Notes under the pieces: model-generated
What the model was told of the DNA's origin: nothing
Databases searched by the model: none
Seen by the model: the letters and a program-made list of their open reading frames with translations, nothing else
Shown: piece after piece, positions 31,981 to 40,648 of the stretch
Position numbering within the stretch: the stretch's first letter is position 1
Layout of the letters: each line of letters opens with the position of its first letter
Assembly: GCF_023921125.1 (NCBI RefSeq)
Contig: NZ_CP099467.1
Span: 1 to 64,000, forward strand
Length of the DNA stretch: 64,000 bases
Origin: Arthrobacter caoxuetaonis
GTDB lineage: Bacteria; Actinomycetota; Actinomycetes; Actinomycetales; Micrococcaceae
Reading direction: 5' to 3'
Position numbers and translations under genes: made by a program

Positions 31981-33195
31981 ATGAGTGAGCCATCTTCCGT
32001 CCCCGCCAAACCCAGGCGCGTCCCCAAGTTCGACGAGCTGGACGAAGAGAAGGGGATGAACCGGCTCCAGAAGTCCTTCTACAACCGGGTGTTCCTGCCC
32101 TCCTTCCTTGCCGGGAATCCCGTCGACGTGAACGGGCAGACGGGGTACGCCGAAGTACTGATGCGAAGCCTTGTCGAAGAACGCGATGCCGACCCCGCGG
32201 CTGCGCGCCGGACCCTGACAGCGCTCATTGACGCCTACCCGTATGCGAAGGACGGCGGGCCATTCCGCGCCAGCGACACCATGGCAACGTTCTGCTTTCT
32301 CGACGGCGATTTCGCGGCCGGGTACGACGCCCTCCGCATCGGGGTGACCGCGTCGCTGCATCTGACGCTGGCCGAGCACCTGGGCCATCCGCCTTTGAAG
32401 GCAATGCAGGTGCTGCAGTGGAGCGAATGGGGCATCACGCGGAAGGGTATCCATGACCTGGACAACGTCGTGGACGCCCTTCAGGCCCGGCTGGATGAGT
32501 TCCAGGCCGAGCGTGGCGTCAGCATCGTCACTGACTTCTGGCGGCGCCTCACAGCCGACAAGCCCGTTGATGAGGTCGCCGCCGACATCGAAGACGAGGT
32601 CCAGCAGGTCTACACGGCCGATGACATCCGATGGTTCCTGGAGCAGGACCGTGCAGCGCCGCCGCGGACCTACGAATATCCCAGCAGATGGGACCCCGAC
32701 GGAACAGTGCCGTGGCCGGGTCCCTGGATCGAATCCACCCGCCATTACGGCCTCTTCAGGGCTTGGCTGAGGTTCCTGACGCGGCAGGCCGAGAACGATG
32801 CCCGCGATCATGCCGGTGTGCCGCGGGTGGGTGAGCAGTGGCGTTCCGAAATGCACCTCCTGGGCCAGCTCAGGGAGGCGATGCCGCAGGAGAAGTTTGT
32901 CCACCAGTACCGCCCTTACTGGCTTGCTCCCCAGAGCCTGGACATCTTCCTGCCGGCCTACGACATCGCGGTGGAGTACCAGGGCCTGCAGCACACCCGG
33001 CCGGTGGAGTTCTTCGGCGGAAAGAAAACGTTCGAAGACCAGGAAGTGCGGGACATTGTGAAAGCCATGACCTGCGCCGAGAACGGTTGCACCCTCATTG
33101 AGGTCCACCCCGGCTATGTTCTGGAGGACGTCGTCCGGGACATCCTGGCCGCCATCGAGCAGCACAACAGCACGGTCTCCGGAGCGCATGGGTAG
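31981..33195 (+). CDS. Putative restriction-endonuclease-fold protein
   Basis: The 404-residue product has a helical N-terminal two thirds of unknown type. The C-terminal domain has the pattern LDIFLPAYDIAVEYQGLQH with D321, E332 and Q334, then a charged helix and TLIEVHPGY. This resembles PD-(D/E)xK superfamily nucleases of the Vsr/DUF559 style, where glutamine can replace lysine. It may cut DNA as a defence or repair enzyme; no partner methylase is adjacent. The ATG is probably leaderless. Confidence 0.65.
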   Translation: MSEPSSVPAKPRRVPKFDELDEEKGMNRLQKSFYNRVFLPSFLAGNPVDVNGQTGYAEVLMRSLVEERDADPAAARRTLTALIDAYPYAKDGGPFRASDTMATFCFLDGDFAAGYDALRIGVTASLHLTLAEHLGHPPLKAMQVLQWSEWGITRKGIHDLDNVVDALQARLDEFQAERGVSIVTDFWRRLTADKPVDEVAADIEDEVQQVYTADDIRWFLEQDRAAPPRTYEYPSRWDPDGTVPWPGPWIESTRHYGLFRAWLRFLTRQAENDARDHAGVPRVGEQWRSEMHLLGQLREAMPQEKFVHQYRPYWLAPQSLDIFLPAYDIAVEYQGLQHTRPVEFFGGKKTFEDQEVRDIVKAMTCAENGCTLIEVHPGYVLEDVVRDILAAIEQHNSTVSGAHG

Positions 33196-33282
33196 TTCTG
33201 CCCATGCACCACCCTTGACCTGGCTGGGTGCGTTTGGCTTGGATGGGACCTTGTCCGCGGCCAAGCTGCACCCAGGGGGATC

Positions 33283-33723
33283 ATGAAGTTCGACATGCAC
33301 CAGGCCCCCGGCCCGCCGCCGTCGGCCGGAGGCGAAGGAAACTTCGATGTCACCCCGCAGGTCATCGGCTCGGTACTCTCCGACGTGGCCCGCCAGTCCG
33401 AGACAAACGAGGCCATGGCGAGGGCCCTGGAAACCGCCGCCGCGAACATTGCCTCCGCGGCCCAGGCCTGGCCGGTCGCCGAACAGCTGTCCGGACTGAA
33501 CACCTATGTGCTCCAGCGAAGCATGCTCATCATCGAGACCCGGATGCGGAACAACATCACCGCGGTCACCGACGTCGTAAACATCCTTCTCTCCGCCGAC
33601 CAGGAGATGAGCGGCACAGCCCGAACCAGCAGTGCACAGGCAGCGCAGGCCTCCATCATGGATGACCCGCTGGCAGACCCCAACGCCCCGACACGGGCCG
33701 GCCCCGGGTTGTGGATCCAGTGA
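33283..33723 (+). CDS. Small helical secretion-partner-like protein (WXG-like)
   Basis: The 146-residue product starts with a Pro/Gly linker and continues as long helices rich in Ala, Asn and Ser, as in proteins that pair with type VII-type effectors. No classic WXG motif is present. GGGGG precedes ATG 33283. It overlaps the toxin gene start in a GTGA junction (33720-33723), so the two are coupled, as partner and effector usually are. Confidence 0.6.
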   Translation: MKFDMHQAPGPPPSAGGEGNFDVTPQVIGSVLSDVARQSETNEAMARALETAAANIASAAQAWPVAEQLSGLNTYVLQRSMLIIETRMRNNITAVTDVVNILLSADQEMSGTARTSSAQAAQASIMDDPLADPNAPTRAGPGLWIQ

Positions 33724-35495
33724 TCTCCCAGTGCGGCGACGGGTCCGCAGCCATTGACCTCGTCAGTTTTGAATCCCAGTTCCCGGACACGGACGGCGTC
33801 CGCGAACACACTGTCACCCTGCTCTACGCTGCCCGCACCGTCCAGGAAGCCACCGCCGAGAGCACCACGACCTGGTCGGCCCTGCAAAACCCCGGCGTGT
33901 ATTCAGCTCCCGGCCAGGAGAACGTGTACAGCGCCATGGTCCCGGTCACGAACGCCGCCAATGCGCTGCTCGAGGACGTCGAGACAGCCGCAGCCGCCCT
34001 GCGCCGGTACGCCGACGAGGCAGCCGAGATCAAGACCCGGTACCTGACCACGGTGAAGCCGGAGGCGCAGGCCTTCATGGCCGAAACCGCCGGCGACCCG
34101 GAATGGAACACCGACCGGGCCATGACGGACAAGCAGGACCGGATCCTCGCGTCCCTCACCGCACTGACCATGGAGCTGGAGGAAACCCAGCGCCGCTGCG
34201 CAAACGCCCTCGGAGGGATCTGGGGAGGGGCAACCTATGGTGCCGCCGATGAGACAGGACGTGCCGGGGCAGGGGAGAGGGCCTTCGGGCTGACCGGCCG
34301 TGCGTACGAGGCCATGGGCGAGGCGAACCTGCTCAGCTGGGGCAACAACGCCGAATGGAACTACACGGGTTTCAAACAGGGCTCCATCCCGCAGGGCATG
34401 ATGTTCGGCTTCATGGACGGCGCCAGGGACACAGTCGAATTCGCCGGGTCGCTGCTGTTCATCCGCGGAGCCGAGAAAGGCCAGGAAGCGTGGGCCGGGC
34501 TGGGGGACCTGGTGGTCACCATGGGATTCGCCACCCATTTCGGGCCCCTGGGCGATACAGCGCGCGCCAAACTCTGGGACATGGGCGGCGACGCGATCGG
34601 CCTGGACATGTGGGAGACCGATCCTGCCCGCGCCGGCGGCCGCAACATCTTCGACATCGCCACGATCCTCATTCCCGGCGGACTCGCCGCCAAAGCCCTC
34701 AAAGTCGGAGACCTGGGTTCGGTCCGGCCACACGCCCCAGGCCACGCACCGCACCGCCCAGCCCCTTCCGTCCAGGGCCAGGCCCGTCAGCCGGCAGGCA
34801 TCTTCGGGGGACTGCAGCCTTCCTTCGCAGGCATCCCCGATACGTGGCTGGCCGATTCTAAAACCTCCGTCTGGCGCAGCGAAGCAGTGGGCCCCGACAG
34901 CCGCGGCAGCTCCGGAACTCCGGCAGGAGATGGTCCGCCCCGTTACGGAGTCCGGATGCCGAACCTCAACGATCCGCGGCCCGGATATGTCGGCCGGGCA
35001 CCTGAGATGCAGCCCCAACTGGGGGAGACCGGCGTCGGTGGTGGTTCCTGGAACTACACCACCGCACAAAGCCACGGGGGTCCCTACCAGCAGTTCATCA
35101 CCGGCGTTGATCCTGTGGAGGGCAAGTGGCTCGAATACTCCATGCCAGTCGAGAAGGTGACGCCGGGGTCGAAGGGTGAAGTCGACTTTGACGGATACAT
35201 CCCCGACCCGGGGCCGCCGCCGCTGCACCGCTTCCAGGAGTCGAAAGGCTATTACGCCTGGATGATGAATATCCCTCAGCGTTTTGAGCAGGCACTGAAC
35301 GATTGGGTCGAACAGTCCGCAAGGCAGATCAGGGCCATCGAGGATGTGCCCAACGCAAGGCTGGAGTGGAACTTCGATGACAAGTCCGTCGCCGACGCTT
35401 TCCGTGCACGTCTCGCGGATGATCCGGATGCCAGTGCTTTGCTCGCCTCGGGCCGGTTGACCGTCAACTGGGTCCCCATGAAGAAAGACGGGTAG
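33720..35495 (+). CDS. Polymorphic toxin with REase-fold C-terminal domain
   Basis: The 591-residue product has a helical N-terminal region (about 1-170) like LXG/WXG-type effectors, a hydrophobic and Gly-rich middle (to about 330), a Pro-rich linker, and a C-terminal nuclease-like domain. In the last, VDFDGY (488-493) and ESKGY (507-511) supply D..ExK, matching the Tox-REase-5 type. It would degrade target-cell DNA after delivery. GTG 33720 is chosen for the overlap with the partner gene; TTG 33711 is the alternative. The immunity candidate follows 10 bases later. Confidence 0.78.
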   Translation: MISQCGDGSAAIDLVSFESQFPDTDGVREHTVTLLYAARTVQEATAESTTTWSALQNPGVYSAPGQENVYSAMVPVTNAANALLEDVETAAAALRRYADEAAEIKTRYLTTVKPEAQAFMAETAGDPEWNTDRAMTDKQDRILASLTALTMELEETQRRCANALGGIWGGATYGAADETGRAGAGERAFGLTGRAYEAMGEANLLSWGNNAEWNYTGFKQGSIPQGMMFGFMDGARDTVEFAGSLLFIRGAEKGQEAWAGLGDLVVTMGFATHFGPLGDTARAKLWDMGGDAIGLDMWETDPARAGGRNIFDIATILIPGGLAAKALKVGDLGSVRPHAPGHAPHRPAPSVQGQARQPAGIFGGLQPSFAGIPDTWLADSKTSVWRSEAVGPDSRGSSGTPAGDGPPRYGVRMPNLNDPRPGYVGRAPEMQPQLGETGVGGGSWNYTTAQSHGGPYQQFITGVDPVEGKWLEYSMPVEKVTPGSKGEVDFDGYIPDPGPPPLHRFQESKGYYAWMMNIPQRFEQALNDWVEQSARQIRAIEDVPNARLEWNFDDKSVADAFRARLADDPDASALLASGRLTVNWVPMKKDG

Positions 35496-35505
35496 GTTGA
35501 ACTTC

Positions 35506-36294
35506 GTGAAGACTATTAGGGAAATCTTCGGAGCCGGGAGCCGGGCCACGATGAGCCTCGGCTGGAGCGGCCGCGAGGAGGGCTACGAATCATCGGCTGC
35601 CCGCCTGTCCACCGCCCTGGTACTCCTGTCGGAGAAGACAGGGATGAGGTGGTACCGCGACACCGAAGACCTGATGAGCAGGAAAGCGACCTTCGTGGTC
35701 GTCCCGACCACCCCGGATGCCCTGGCCGGTCTTCTGGAGGAGAGCCGCAACCTGGATTGGGGTGAAACAGCAACGTCCTTCACCGCGTTTCTCAGCACCG
35801 GACCGGCAGATAACGACTTGCCGGCGGCAGCCCGGATCCACATCACATGTGGCTCGCCACTGGACCGTTGGAACAAAATCCATCTGGCCTTGGACGATGC
35901 CTTCCCTCTCGGCTCCGTTTCCGACGCAGCAGTCATGTTTGCTGAATTCGTTCGCATCTGGCAGCCCGACTACGCCCGGCTGAGCAACTCCGAAGTGAAC
36001 GCAACCCTGCCCTTGACCAGGGCCTCCTACATTTCCTGGACCTCTGCCAAGGCCTACACCGAGCCGGAGAGCGAGAAGGAAGCCGCTTTCGCCTTCGGAG
36101 ACGGCACTCTGAGAGTCGCTCGGGAATGGACGGTGGATGGCATCGTCGGACTCAACCAGGCACTGACAGAGGCCGGTGCGCCTCAACTGTCCGTGCGCCC
36201 CAAGAAGCAGGACACCCCCCAGTTCCCGGACGAGCTTCCGGAAGGTCTGGAGTCCCTGGACCATGAGGTGGAACTGGCACCTCAGGGGGCTTGA
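35506..36294 (+). CDS. Candidate immunity protein for the REase toxin
   Basis: The 262-residue soluble alpha/beta protein directly follows the toxin gene, the normal place for the cognate immunity gene. Patterns such as SLGWSGREEG near the N-terminus and IHITCGS in the middle are compatible with the Imm52 family, which accompanies Tox-REase-5; I recall this only loosely. GTG 35506 is preferred over TTG 35497 because AGG is 9 bases upstream of it. The C-terminal 35 residues are Pro/Glu-rich. Confidence 0.62.
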   Translation: MKTIREIFGAGSRATMSLGWSGREEGYESSAARLSTALVLLSEKTGMRWYRDTEDLMSRKATFVVVPTTPDALAGLLEESRNLDWGETATSFTAFLSTGPADNDLPAAARIHITCGSPLDRWNKIHLALDDAFPLGSVSDAAVMFAEFVRIWQPDYARLSNSEVNATLPLTRASYISWTSAKAYTEPESEKEAAFAFGDGTLRVAREWTVDGIVGLNQALTEAGAPQLSVRPKKQDTPQFPDELPEGLESLDHEVELAPQGA

Positions 36295-36373
36295 ACTGCT
36301 GCCAACCAGACAGCGGGCGGGGGCTTATCCACAGCCGCTTCTCCGGCCACGGCAGGGGAGTAGGGGTTGGCGC

Positions 36374-36379
36374 TAGGCT
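36374..36379 (+). promoter_or_regulatory. -10 element of a leaderless promoter
   Basis: TAGGCT, 6 bases before ATG 36386. Confidence 0.5.
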
Positions 36380-36385
36380 CGGGGC

Positions 36386-36613
36386 ATGGCCGGCAGGGAT
36401 GAAATCCGTGAGATGTCCCGGTGGTACGCCGACAAGATGGCGCACGCCGGCTCGCTTGCCATGAAGGTTGCGGACCGGCTCGCCGTGGGAGATACCAGGG
36501 GAGCCGAAGAGGCACTCCCGGCCTACCTGGAGGCACGCATGCTGGCCGAGGGTGTAGCGAGCGAGATCCTGCGGCTGTCCGGCTACCGTTCAGGACCTGC
36601 CGGAACCCGCTGA
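36386..36613 (+). CDS. Small helical protein, paralogue of the one at 38417
   Basis: The 75-residue product is two or three helices: AGSLAMKVADRLAVGDTRGA, then EEALPAYLEARMLAEGVASEILRL. Its relative at 38417 shares the VADRLA.GD...A..ALP.YLEAR core. No function is known; size and shape suggest a partner or adaptor. It has no Shine-Dalgarno and is probably leaderless. Confidence 0.65.
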   Translation: MAGRDEIREMSRWYADKMAHAGSLAMKVADRLAVGDTRGAEEALPAYLEARMLAEGVASEILRLSGYRSGPAGTR

Positions 36614-36642
36614 AGCAGCAGCCGGGGCGGCGGGAGCCTGGG

Positions 36643-37347
36643 CTATCTCGTGCTGGCGGCCTGGGACGCGGCTGCGCGCAGCTGGTAGTGGGTGACAGCC
36701 TGGGATGCAGCATCCCTGACGGCCTTTTCCGTGGCGGCTTTCTTCTCCGCCGCTGCAGCCTCGGCTGCCTTCTTCTTGGCTGCCTCGTCTTCAGCGGCCG
36801 GGCTGTCCTCAGCCGGAGCAGCTTCGCCTGCGGCGGGAGCAGCAGATCCGCCGTCAACAGGAGCGGTGTAGCCGGTGTTGCCCGGAACGTAACCCTGGCC
36901 GGACGGCGCAGCGTAACCCTGGGACGGTGCAGTGTAGGACGGGGCCTGGTAGCCGCCGTTGTTCGCCGGAGCCTGGTAGCCGCCGCCGTTATTGGCCGGC
37001 GGCGTGTAAGACTGGGTCGGCGGGTTGTAGACCGGGCCAGGGGCCGGCGCCGGGGCAGGTGCAGGAGCCGGGGGCATCGGTGCGGGTGCGGGCTGAGCCG
37101 GAGATGTGCCGCCCAGGTCGATCGGAGTGTTGCCCGTGCCCGGGCCAGTGTTGTCTTCGACCCAGTTGCAGACCGGGGGAAGTCCGGGGACGCCGTCCGA
37201 GCACACCATGCGTGCGCTGGCGGGGGCTGCTGAGAGCAGCATTGAGGCGCCGAGAACGGCGGTGGTGGCGAGTGTTGCCAATGCCTTTCGCCGCCGCTTC
37301 ATCGCCGAGCCGGTAGCGTCTTCCTGCAGAATCCCCCATTTACTCAT
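36643..37347 (-). CDS. Secreted Pro/Ala-rich protein
   Basis: The 234-residue product has an extended N-terminus and a signal peptide (basic RRRK, a hydrophobic core, APASA cleavage near residue 45). A short Cys pair (VCSDG...PVCNW) follows, then a long Pro/Tyr/Gln-rich unstructured part with PxxYxxP-like repeats, and finally an Ala/Lys/Glu coil ending in basic residues. It has the same design as the product at 50467. A cell-wall or surface role is likely. TAGTGT lies 7 bases before ATG 37347 (leaderless). Confidence 0.72.
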   Translation of the reverse strand: MSKWGILQEDATGSAMKRRRKALATLATTAVLGASMLLSAAPASARMVCSDGVPGLPPVCNWVEDNTGPGTGNTPIDLGGTSPAQPAPAPMPPAPAPAPAPAPGPVYNPPTQSYTPPANNGGGYQAPANNGGYQAPSYTAPSQGYAAPSGQGYVPGNTGYTAPVDGGSAAPAAGEAAPAEDSPAAEDEAAKKKAAEAAAAEKKAATEKAVRDAASQAVTHYQLRAAASQAASTR

Positions 37348-37354
37348 AGTTCTG

Positions 37355-37360
37355 ACACTA
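37355..37360 (-). promoter_or_regulatory. -10 element of a leaderless promoter
   Basis: TAGTGT on the minus strand, 7 bases before ATG 37347. Confidence 0.5.
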
Positions 37361-37459
37361 CGGGAACCGTGGTGCCGACAGGGGAGTATTTCAGATTGTT
37401 TCCGCTAGTCAGAGGCGCTTTGGGGGGCCAAATGCAGACCCTGTTTCCGGCGCAAATTT

Positions 37460-37723
37460 TCAGGGTTTCGGGGCTGTCTTTCCGGTGAGTGCCTGCCGGT
37501 GAATCCGCTGCAGCAGTGTGGGGATGGCCGGGTTCTCAGCTGCCGCTGCGACCTCGGAGAGTTGCTGGGCAACCTTCCCATGCGGGTCAGTCCGGAGCGC
37601 CCGCGCGATCCGGCGCCAGTCGTTGATGTCACCACGCTCAACGGCTGCGAGCAGTCCTTCAACGCCCCACTGCTCCACGGGATCCTGCGGGCTCACGGTG
37701 AGGTTCCGGAACTTCAGCGCCAT
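37460..37723 (-). CDS. Partner of the AbiEii-like gene (87 aa)
   Basis: The product starts with a strand (LKFRNLTVS) and continues with helices: EQWGVEGLLAAVERGDI, then DWRRIARALRTDPHG. Such small proteins often pair with AbiEii-type nucleotidyltransferases in actinobacteria; this is recollection, not a search result. GGAGG precedes ATG 37723. The gene overlaps the upstream gene by 10 bases, so it is translated with it. Confidence 0.6.
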   Translation of the reverse strand: MALKFRNLTVSPQDPVEQWGVEGLLAAVERGDINDWRRIARALRTDPHGKVAQQLSEVAAAAENPAIPTLLQRIHRQALTGKTAPKP

Positions 37724-38292
37724 GACGCCTCCACCTCGGTAAGCATCTGTGCTGCGACGCCGCGGCACGCGTCAACGGTAGCGCTCCAGTCCAGCCATTG
37801 GCCGGACAATGCTCCCATGTATTCCTGCTTCGCTGTTTCCGGTGCATCCTTCGGCTGGGGGTCTGCGAGCTGGCGAACGATCTGGGAGCTGACAGCTGAT
37901 CCGTCGCGGTTCTGGCCGGCGTAGTAGGCATCCATGCCCGAGAGGACCGCTGCTGCTTTGTTAGGCCCCATGGGGCAGACCAGGACGGCCAGATCCAGAT
38001 AATCACTGGACTGGTTCCGGCACAGGATGAGGCATGCTTTGATCCGCAGGGCTTCCTCCCGTGTCGGGACAGGGGGAGTGGCCACATACAGGTCACCCAC
38101 CGTGATCGACTCCAGGGGCCGGAGCCTGATGATTCCGCGGAGACCTGTTTCGATGCCGCCCAGGTCACCGGCAGGGATCTCGCTGCAGGTTTCCCGGGTC
38201 AGCGCATGGCCGCCATCGGCCGTCAGGGCTTCCTGGTACACGCCAAGGTTCTCCCTCCACTCGGGAGGCCACGAAGCGGTGTCGGTCGGCAT
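37714..38292 (-). CDS. AbiEii-like protein lacking the usual N-terminal motif
   Basis: The 192-residue product contains the phrase REEALRIKACLILCRNQSSD followed by YLDLAVLV, then a helix and AYYAGQNRDGSAVSSQIVRQ. This matches the C-terminal half of AbiEii-type nucleotidyltransferase toxins. The GGT..LAL...R and DxD motifs that bind nucleotide in AbiEii are absent from its short N-terminus. It may be a truncated, regulatory or defunct relative, or a distinct family. The gene downstream is probably its partner. Confidence 0.5.
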   Translation of the reverse strand: MPTDTASWPPEWRENLGVYQEALTADGGHALTRETCSEIPAGDLGGIETGLRGIIRLRPLESITVGDLYVATPPVPTREEALRIKACLILCRNQSSDYLDLAVLVCPMGPNKAAAVLSGMDAYYAGQNRDGSAVSSQIVRQLADPQPKDAPETAKQEYMGALSGQWLDWSATVDACRGVAAQMLTEVEASWR

Positions 38293-38404
38293 GGACCTGT
38301 TCTACCACTGGAGCCCCGCAGTATCGAACATTAGGCGATCTCCAGGCCAATATCCCGGTTGCAGGTGACCTGTTTCTTTCCGCCCGGATGTCCGGTACAT
38401 CGAC

Positions 38405-38410
38405 TACGTT
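38405..38410 (+). promoter_or_regulatory. -10 element of a leaderless promoter
   Basis: TACGTT, 6 bases before ATG 38417. Confidence 0.5.
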
Positions 38411-38416
38411 GGCCTC

Positions 38417-38641
38417 ATGAGTATCGACAAAGAGCAGGCACGCGCCCTGTCGGATCGCTTCAACAACGCCCAGATTCACGCAGGAATCATGGCATCGGTC
38501 GTGGCAGACCGTCTTGCAGCAGGCGACCTGGAAGCTGCAAGGGAGGCACTGCCGGGCTATCTGGAAGCCCGCGGGCAGGAGGAACAGCTCAGCGCCGAGA
38601 TGATCCGGCTGGCCGGCCTCGAAGATGTGGACGCAGGCTGA
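38417..38641 (+). CDS. Small helical protein, paralogue of the one at 36386
   Basis: The 74-residue product has the same core as the gene at 36386 (VADRLAAGDLEAAREALPGY, then LEAR) and a similar C-terminal helix. It heads a two-gene operon with the zinc-motif gene 29 bases downstream. Probably leaderless. Function is unknown. Confidence 0.65.
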   Translation: MSIDKEQARALSDRFNNAQIHAGIMASVVADRLAAGDLEAAREALPGYLEARGQEEQLSAEMIRLAGLEDVDAG

Positions 38642-38670
38642 CACCAGGCCATAAGGAAAAGGAACTCGAC

Positions 38671-39471
38671 GTGCTCCTTCCAGACGGCGAATACGGCGAT
38701 GACCAGGACCTTCCGTGGAACGCTCCGGTCAGGCGGCCGGCACTCCATGACGAGGACGAAGACGGTACAGGATGGCTCGGTGCCGAACGGCGGATGCTTA
38801 TTGCCTGCCAAAGGCTTATGGGCTCGCTCATAGCGTTCGAGTACGAGGCCGCCCGCTACCGGGATGAGCCGCTGGCATGCCTGGACTTTGACGACGCCAT
38901 GAAAAGCCTCAGCAGGATGTCTGCCCGGCTGGAGCGCGAAATGTCCCAGTGGCGGACGGCCATGAGCCTCATCGAGAACGACACCCAGATTGCACCCAGA
39001 AGCGAGCATGGAAGGCCGTGGCGCCCATACCTGAGCCCCCACTGGCTGCTGTACTTCGCGGAGATCGCCAAACCCGGCGACCAGGCTTATCTGCCGCAGC
39101 TGCTCAACCGGCTGGCCGAGGAGGATAGGCGGAACCGCGCCCACCACGACGAGATGGCCTCTGTCTGCGGTCGGCCAACCAAGACGGGGGAGCCCTGCCA
39201 GCAGATCCCGGTGTTCTGGCCCGGCCGAGGTCGGGTGGCCGCATGCAACAGGCACCTCAGCGCCGGGGAAAAGGTTGAGCTGGGGAAAGCATGGTCAATG
39301 GTCGAGGAAGCCCACAGCTGTCCTGCCTGCAGGGTGCCCGCCGGGGTTCCCTGCGACGAAACGGTCAAACTCCAGGTCCTGCCCGACGGTGAGTTCCCCA
39401 GGGTGCGAACCTTCGCCGGCCGCATGATGCACAACGTGAGGCTGAAACGCGGCGCACCTGCGGAGTCCTGA
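38671..39471 (+). CDS. Hypothetical protein with two Cys-rich motifs
   Basis: The 266-residue product is helical in its first 160 residues (EAARYRDEPL, LEREMSQWRTAMSLI). The C-terminal part holds CGRPTKTGEPCQ and CPACRVPAGVPCD, the latter a short zinc-binding motif common in actinobacterial proteins of unknown role. GTG 38671 has AAGGAA 7-8 bases upstream. It follows the small helical gene in the same operon. Confidence 0.65.
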   Translation: MLLPDGEYGDDQDLPWNAPVRRPALHDEDEDGTGWLGAERRMLIACQRLMGSLIAFEYEAARYRDEPLACLDFDDAMKSLSRMSARLEREMSQWRTAMSLIENDTQIAPRSEHGRPWRPYLSPHWLLYFAEIAKPGDQAYLPQLLNRLAEEDRRNRAHHDEMASVCGRPTKTGEPCQQIPVFWPGRGRVAACNRHLSAGEKVELGKAWSMVEEAHSCPACRVPAGVPCDETVKLQVLPDGEFPRVRTFAGRMMHNVRLKRGAPAES

Positions 39472-39562
39472 CCGGATTGAGAAGGGCTGGAAGAACTGGT
39501 GCTGGGTCATCATTGGGCCAGGGCTGAGGGTAGTGATGAATTCGATGAGAATGCCTCTCAAA

Positions 39563-39568
39563 TAGAAT
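39563..39568 (+). promoter_or_regulatory. -10 element of a leaderless promoter
   Basis: TAGAAT, 5 bases before ATG 39574. Confidence 0.5.
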
Positions 39569-39573
39569 TGGGC

Positions 39574-40116
39574 ATGCCCACAATAACCGTTCCTTTTTCT
39601 GAAGACCTCCACCTGGATGCCGCCGTTACAGCACTTCTGCACGTGAGGCAGGGCGATCCAACCTACCCGCCGCCGCGCGATGCAGACGCGACAGCTGCGT
39701 CCTTTTCTCGCTGGCTGCTGGAGGAGGAAGTGCTGGGCAGATGGGTGGCGCTCGTTGACGGCAAGGTGGCCGGGCACCTGGCAATGACGCGGGCACACCC
39801 ATACCTGAACCGCGCCTTGTCTGCACTGGGATACACATCCATTGCGGAGAACGGCTTGAGTGAAGTCTCTAAGTTCTATGTGGACCCGGTCTTCCAGGGC
39901 TGCGGTGTCGGCACAGCACTGTTTCAGACCGGTTTTGAGTTCGCCCGGGCAAGGGGATGCCAGCCGGCCCTGGCTGTTATCTCAACCTCCGTGCTGGCCA
40001 GGAAATTCTATTCAGGCAAAGGCATGCTCGAAGTCGGAAGCTTCATGGGAATCCATGGCGAGAACTTCGTGTTCGTTGAGGACGCGCCCGTGTTCACGAT
40101 GCAGGAGGCGGCATAG
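39574..40116 (+). CDS. GNAT-family N-acetyltransferase
   Basis: The 180-residue product has the GNAT acetyl-CoA loop QGCGVGTAL (108-116) after the strand VSKFYVDP, and the later ARKFYSGKGM helix-turn typical of the family. The substrate is unknown; it could be an amine drug, a protein N-terminus or a toxin target. The frame is open further upstream, but ATG 39574, 5 bases after a TAGAAT box, fits the fold start. Confidence 0.82.
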   Translation: MPTITVPFSEDLHLDAAVTALLHVRQGDPTYPPPRDADATAASFSRWLLEEEVLGRWVALVDGKVAGHLAMTRAHPYLNRALSALGYTSIAENGLSEVSKFYVDPVFQGCGVGTALFQTGFEFARARGCQPALAVISTSVLARKFYSGKGMLEVGSFMGIHGENFVFVEDAPVFTMQEAA

Positions 40117-40149
40117 CAGGGAGTATTGGGCGGATCCCTAACGCCTCGA

Positions 40150-40155
40150 TAGGCT
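40150..40155 (+). promoter_or_regulatory. -10 element of a leaderless promoter
   Basis: TAGGCT, 7 bases before ATG 40163. Confidence 0.5.
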
Positions 40156-40162
40156 GAGCCGC

Positions 40163-40513
40163 ATGGAACTCATGGGGCAAGTGGAGCATCACGATCAACT
40201 GCGCGCATGGGCGCGCGGCGACATTACTGCGGAAGCGGCCGTGGAGCTTCTCATTCGTGCGTTTGGCGGCCGGTTCGCCGACCGCGGGAACGCGTGGGTT
40301 GTGCCGGACGAGCCAAGTGCCTGGGTTGACTGGGAGAAGATTCCCGAGTGGACTGGCGGACTGTCCGGCGGTGAGCGCCGCTTCCTGCTGCTCGCCGCGT
40401 CACTGGGCGGCGGGGAGCCTGCAGACCTCTCCGACGTGTCGATGCTCGACTACGCCCTGCAGGACCTGCTCCTGGATGCGCTGCGTCACGCCGGAGGGCG
40501 CAGGGTCTTCTAG
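40163..40513 (+). CDS. Hypothetical protein (116 aa)
   Basis: The product is short and acidic: a helical start (LRAWARGDITAEAAVELLIRA), a strand segment NAWVVPDEP, then a Trp-rich turn and helices. No family is recognised. It is probably leaderless and stands alone. Confidence 0.6.
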   Translation: MELMGQVEHHDQLRAWARGDITAEAAVELLIRAFGGRFADRGNAWVVPDEPSAWVDWEKIPEWTGGLSGGERRFLLLAASLGGGEPADLSDVSMLDYALQDLLLDALRHAGGRRVF

Positions 40514-40648
40514 GGCTTAGGTTGACGTAACGTTCGTTATCGGCGCTCAGAATGAGCCTTCGGAAGCGGTTCCAGCTGAACTTAATTTTCTGCGCAAGCG
40601 ACATTTGATTAGGTACCCTGAATGCCACATCACATTTGGGGGGCTGAC

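Noticed and set aside
31948..33300. Minus-strand frame of 450 codons
   Set aside because: Antisense to the nuclease-fold gene, with no start signal.
33903..35549. Minus-strand frame of 548 codons
   Set aside because: Antisense to the polymorphic toxin; a by-product of high third-position GC.
36325..36333. TTATCCACA, a perfect DnaA box
   Set aside because: A single isolated copy far from rep and without AT-rich or iteron context; most likely chance.
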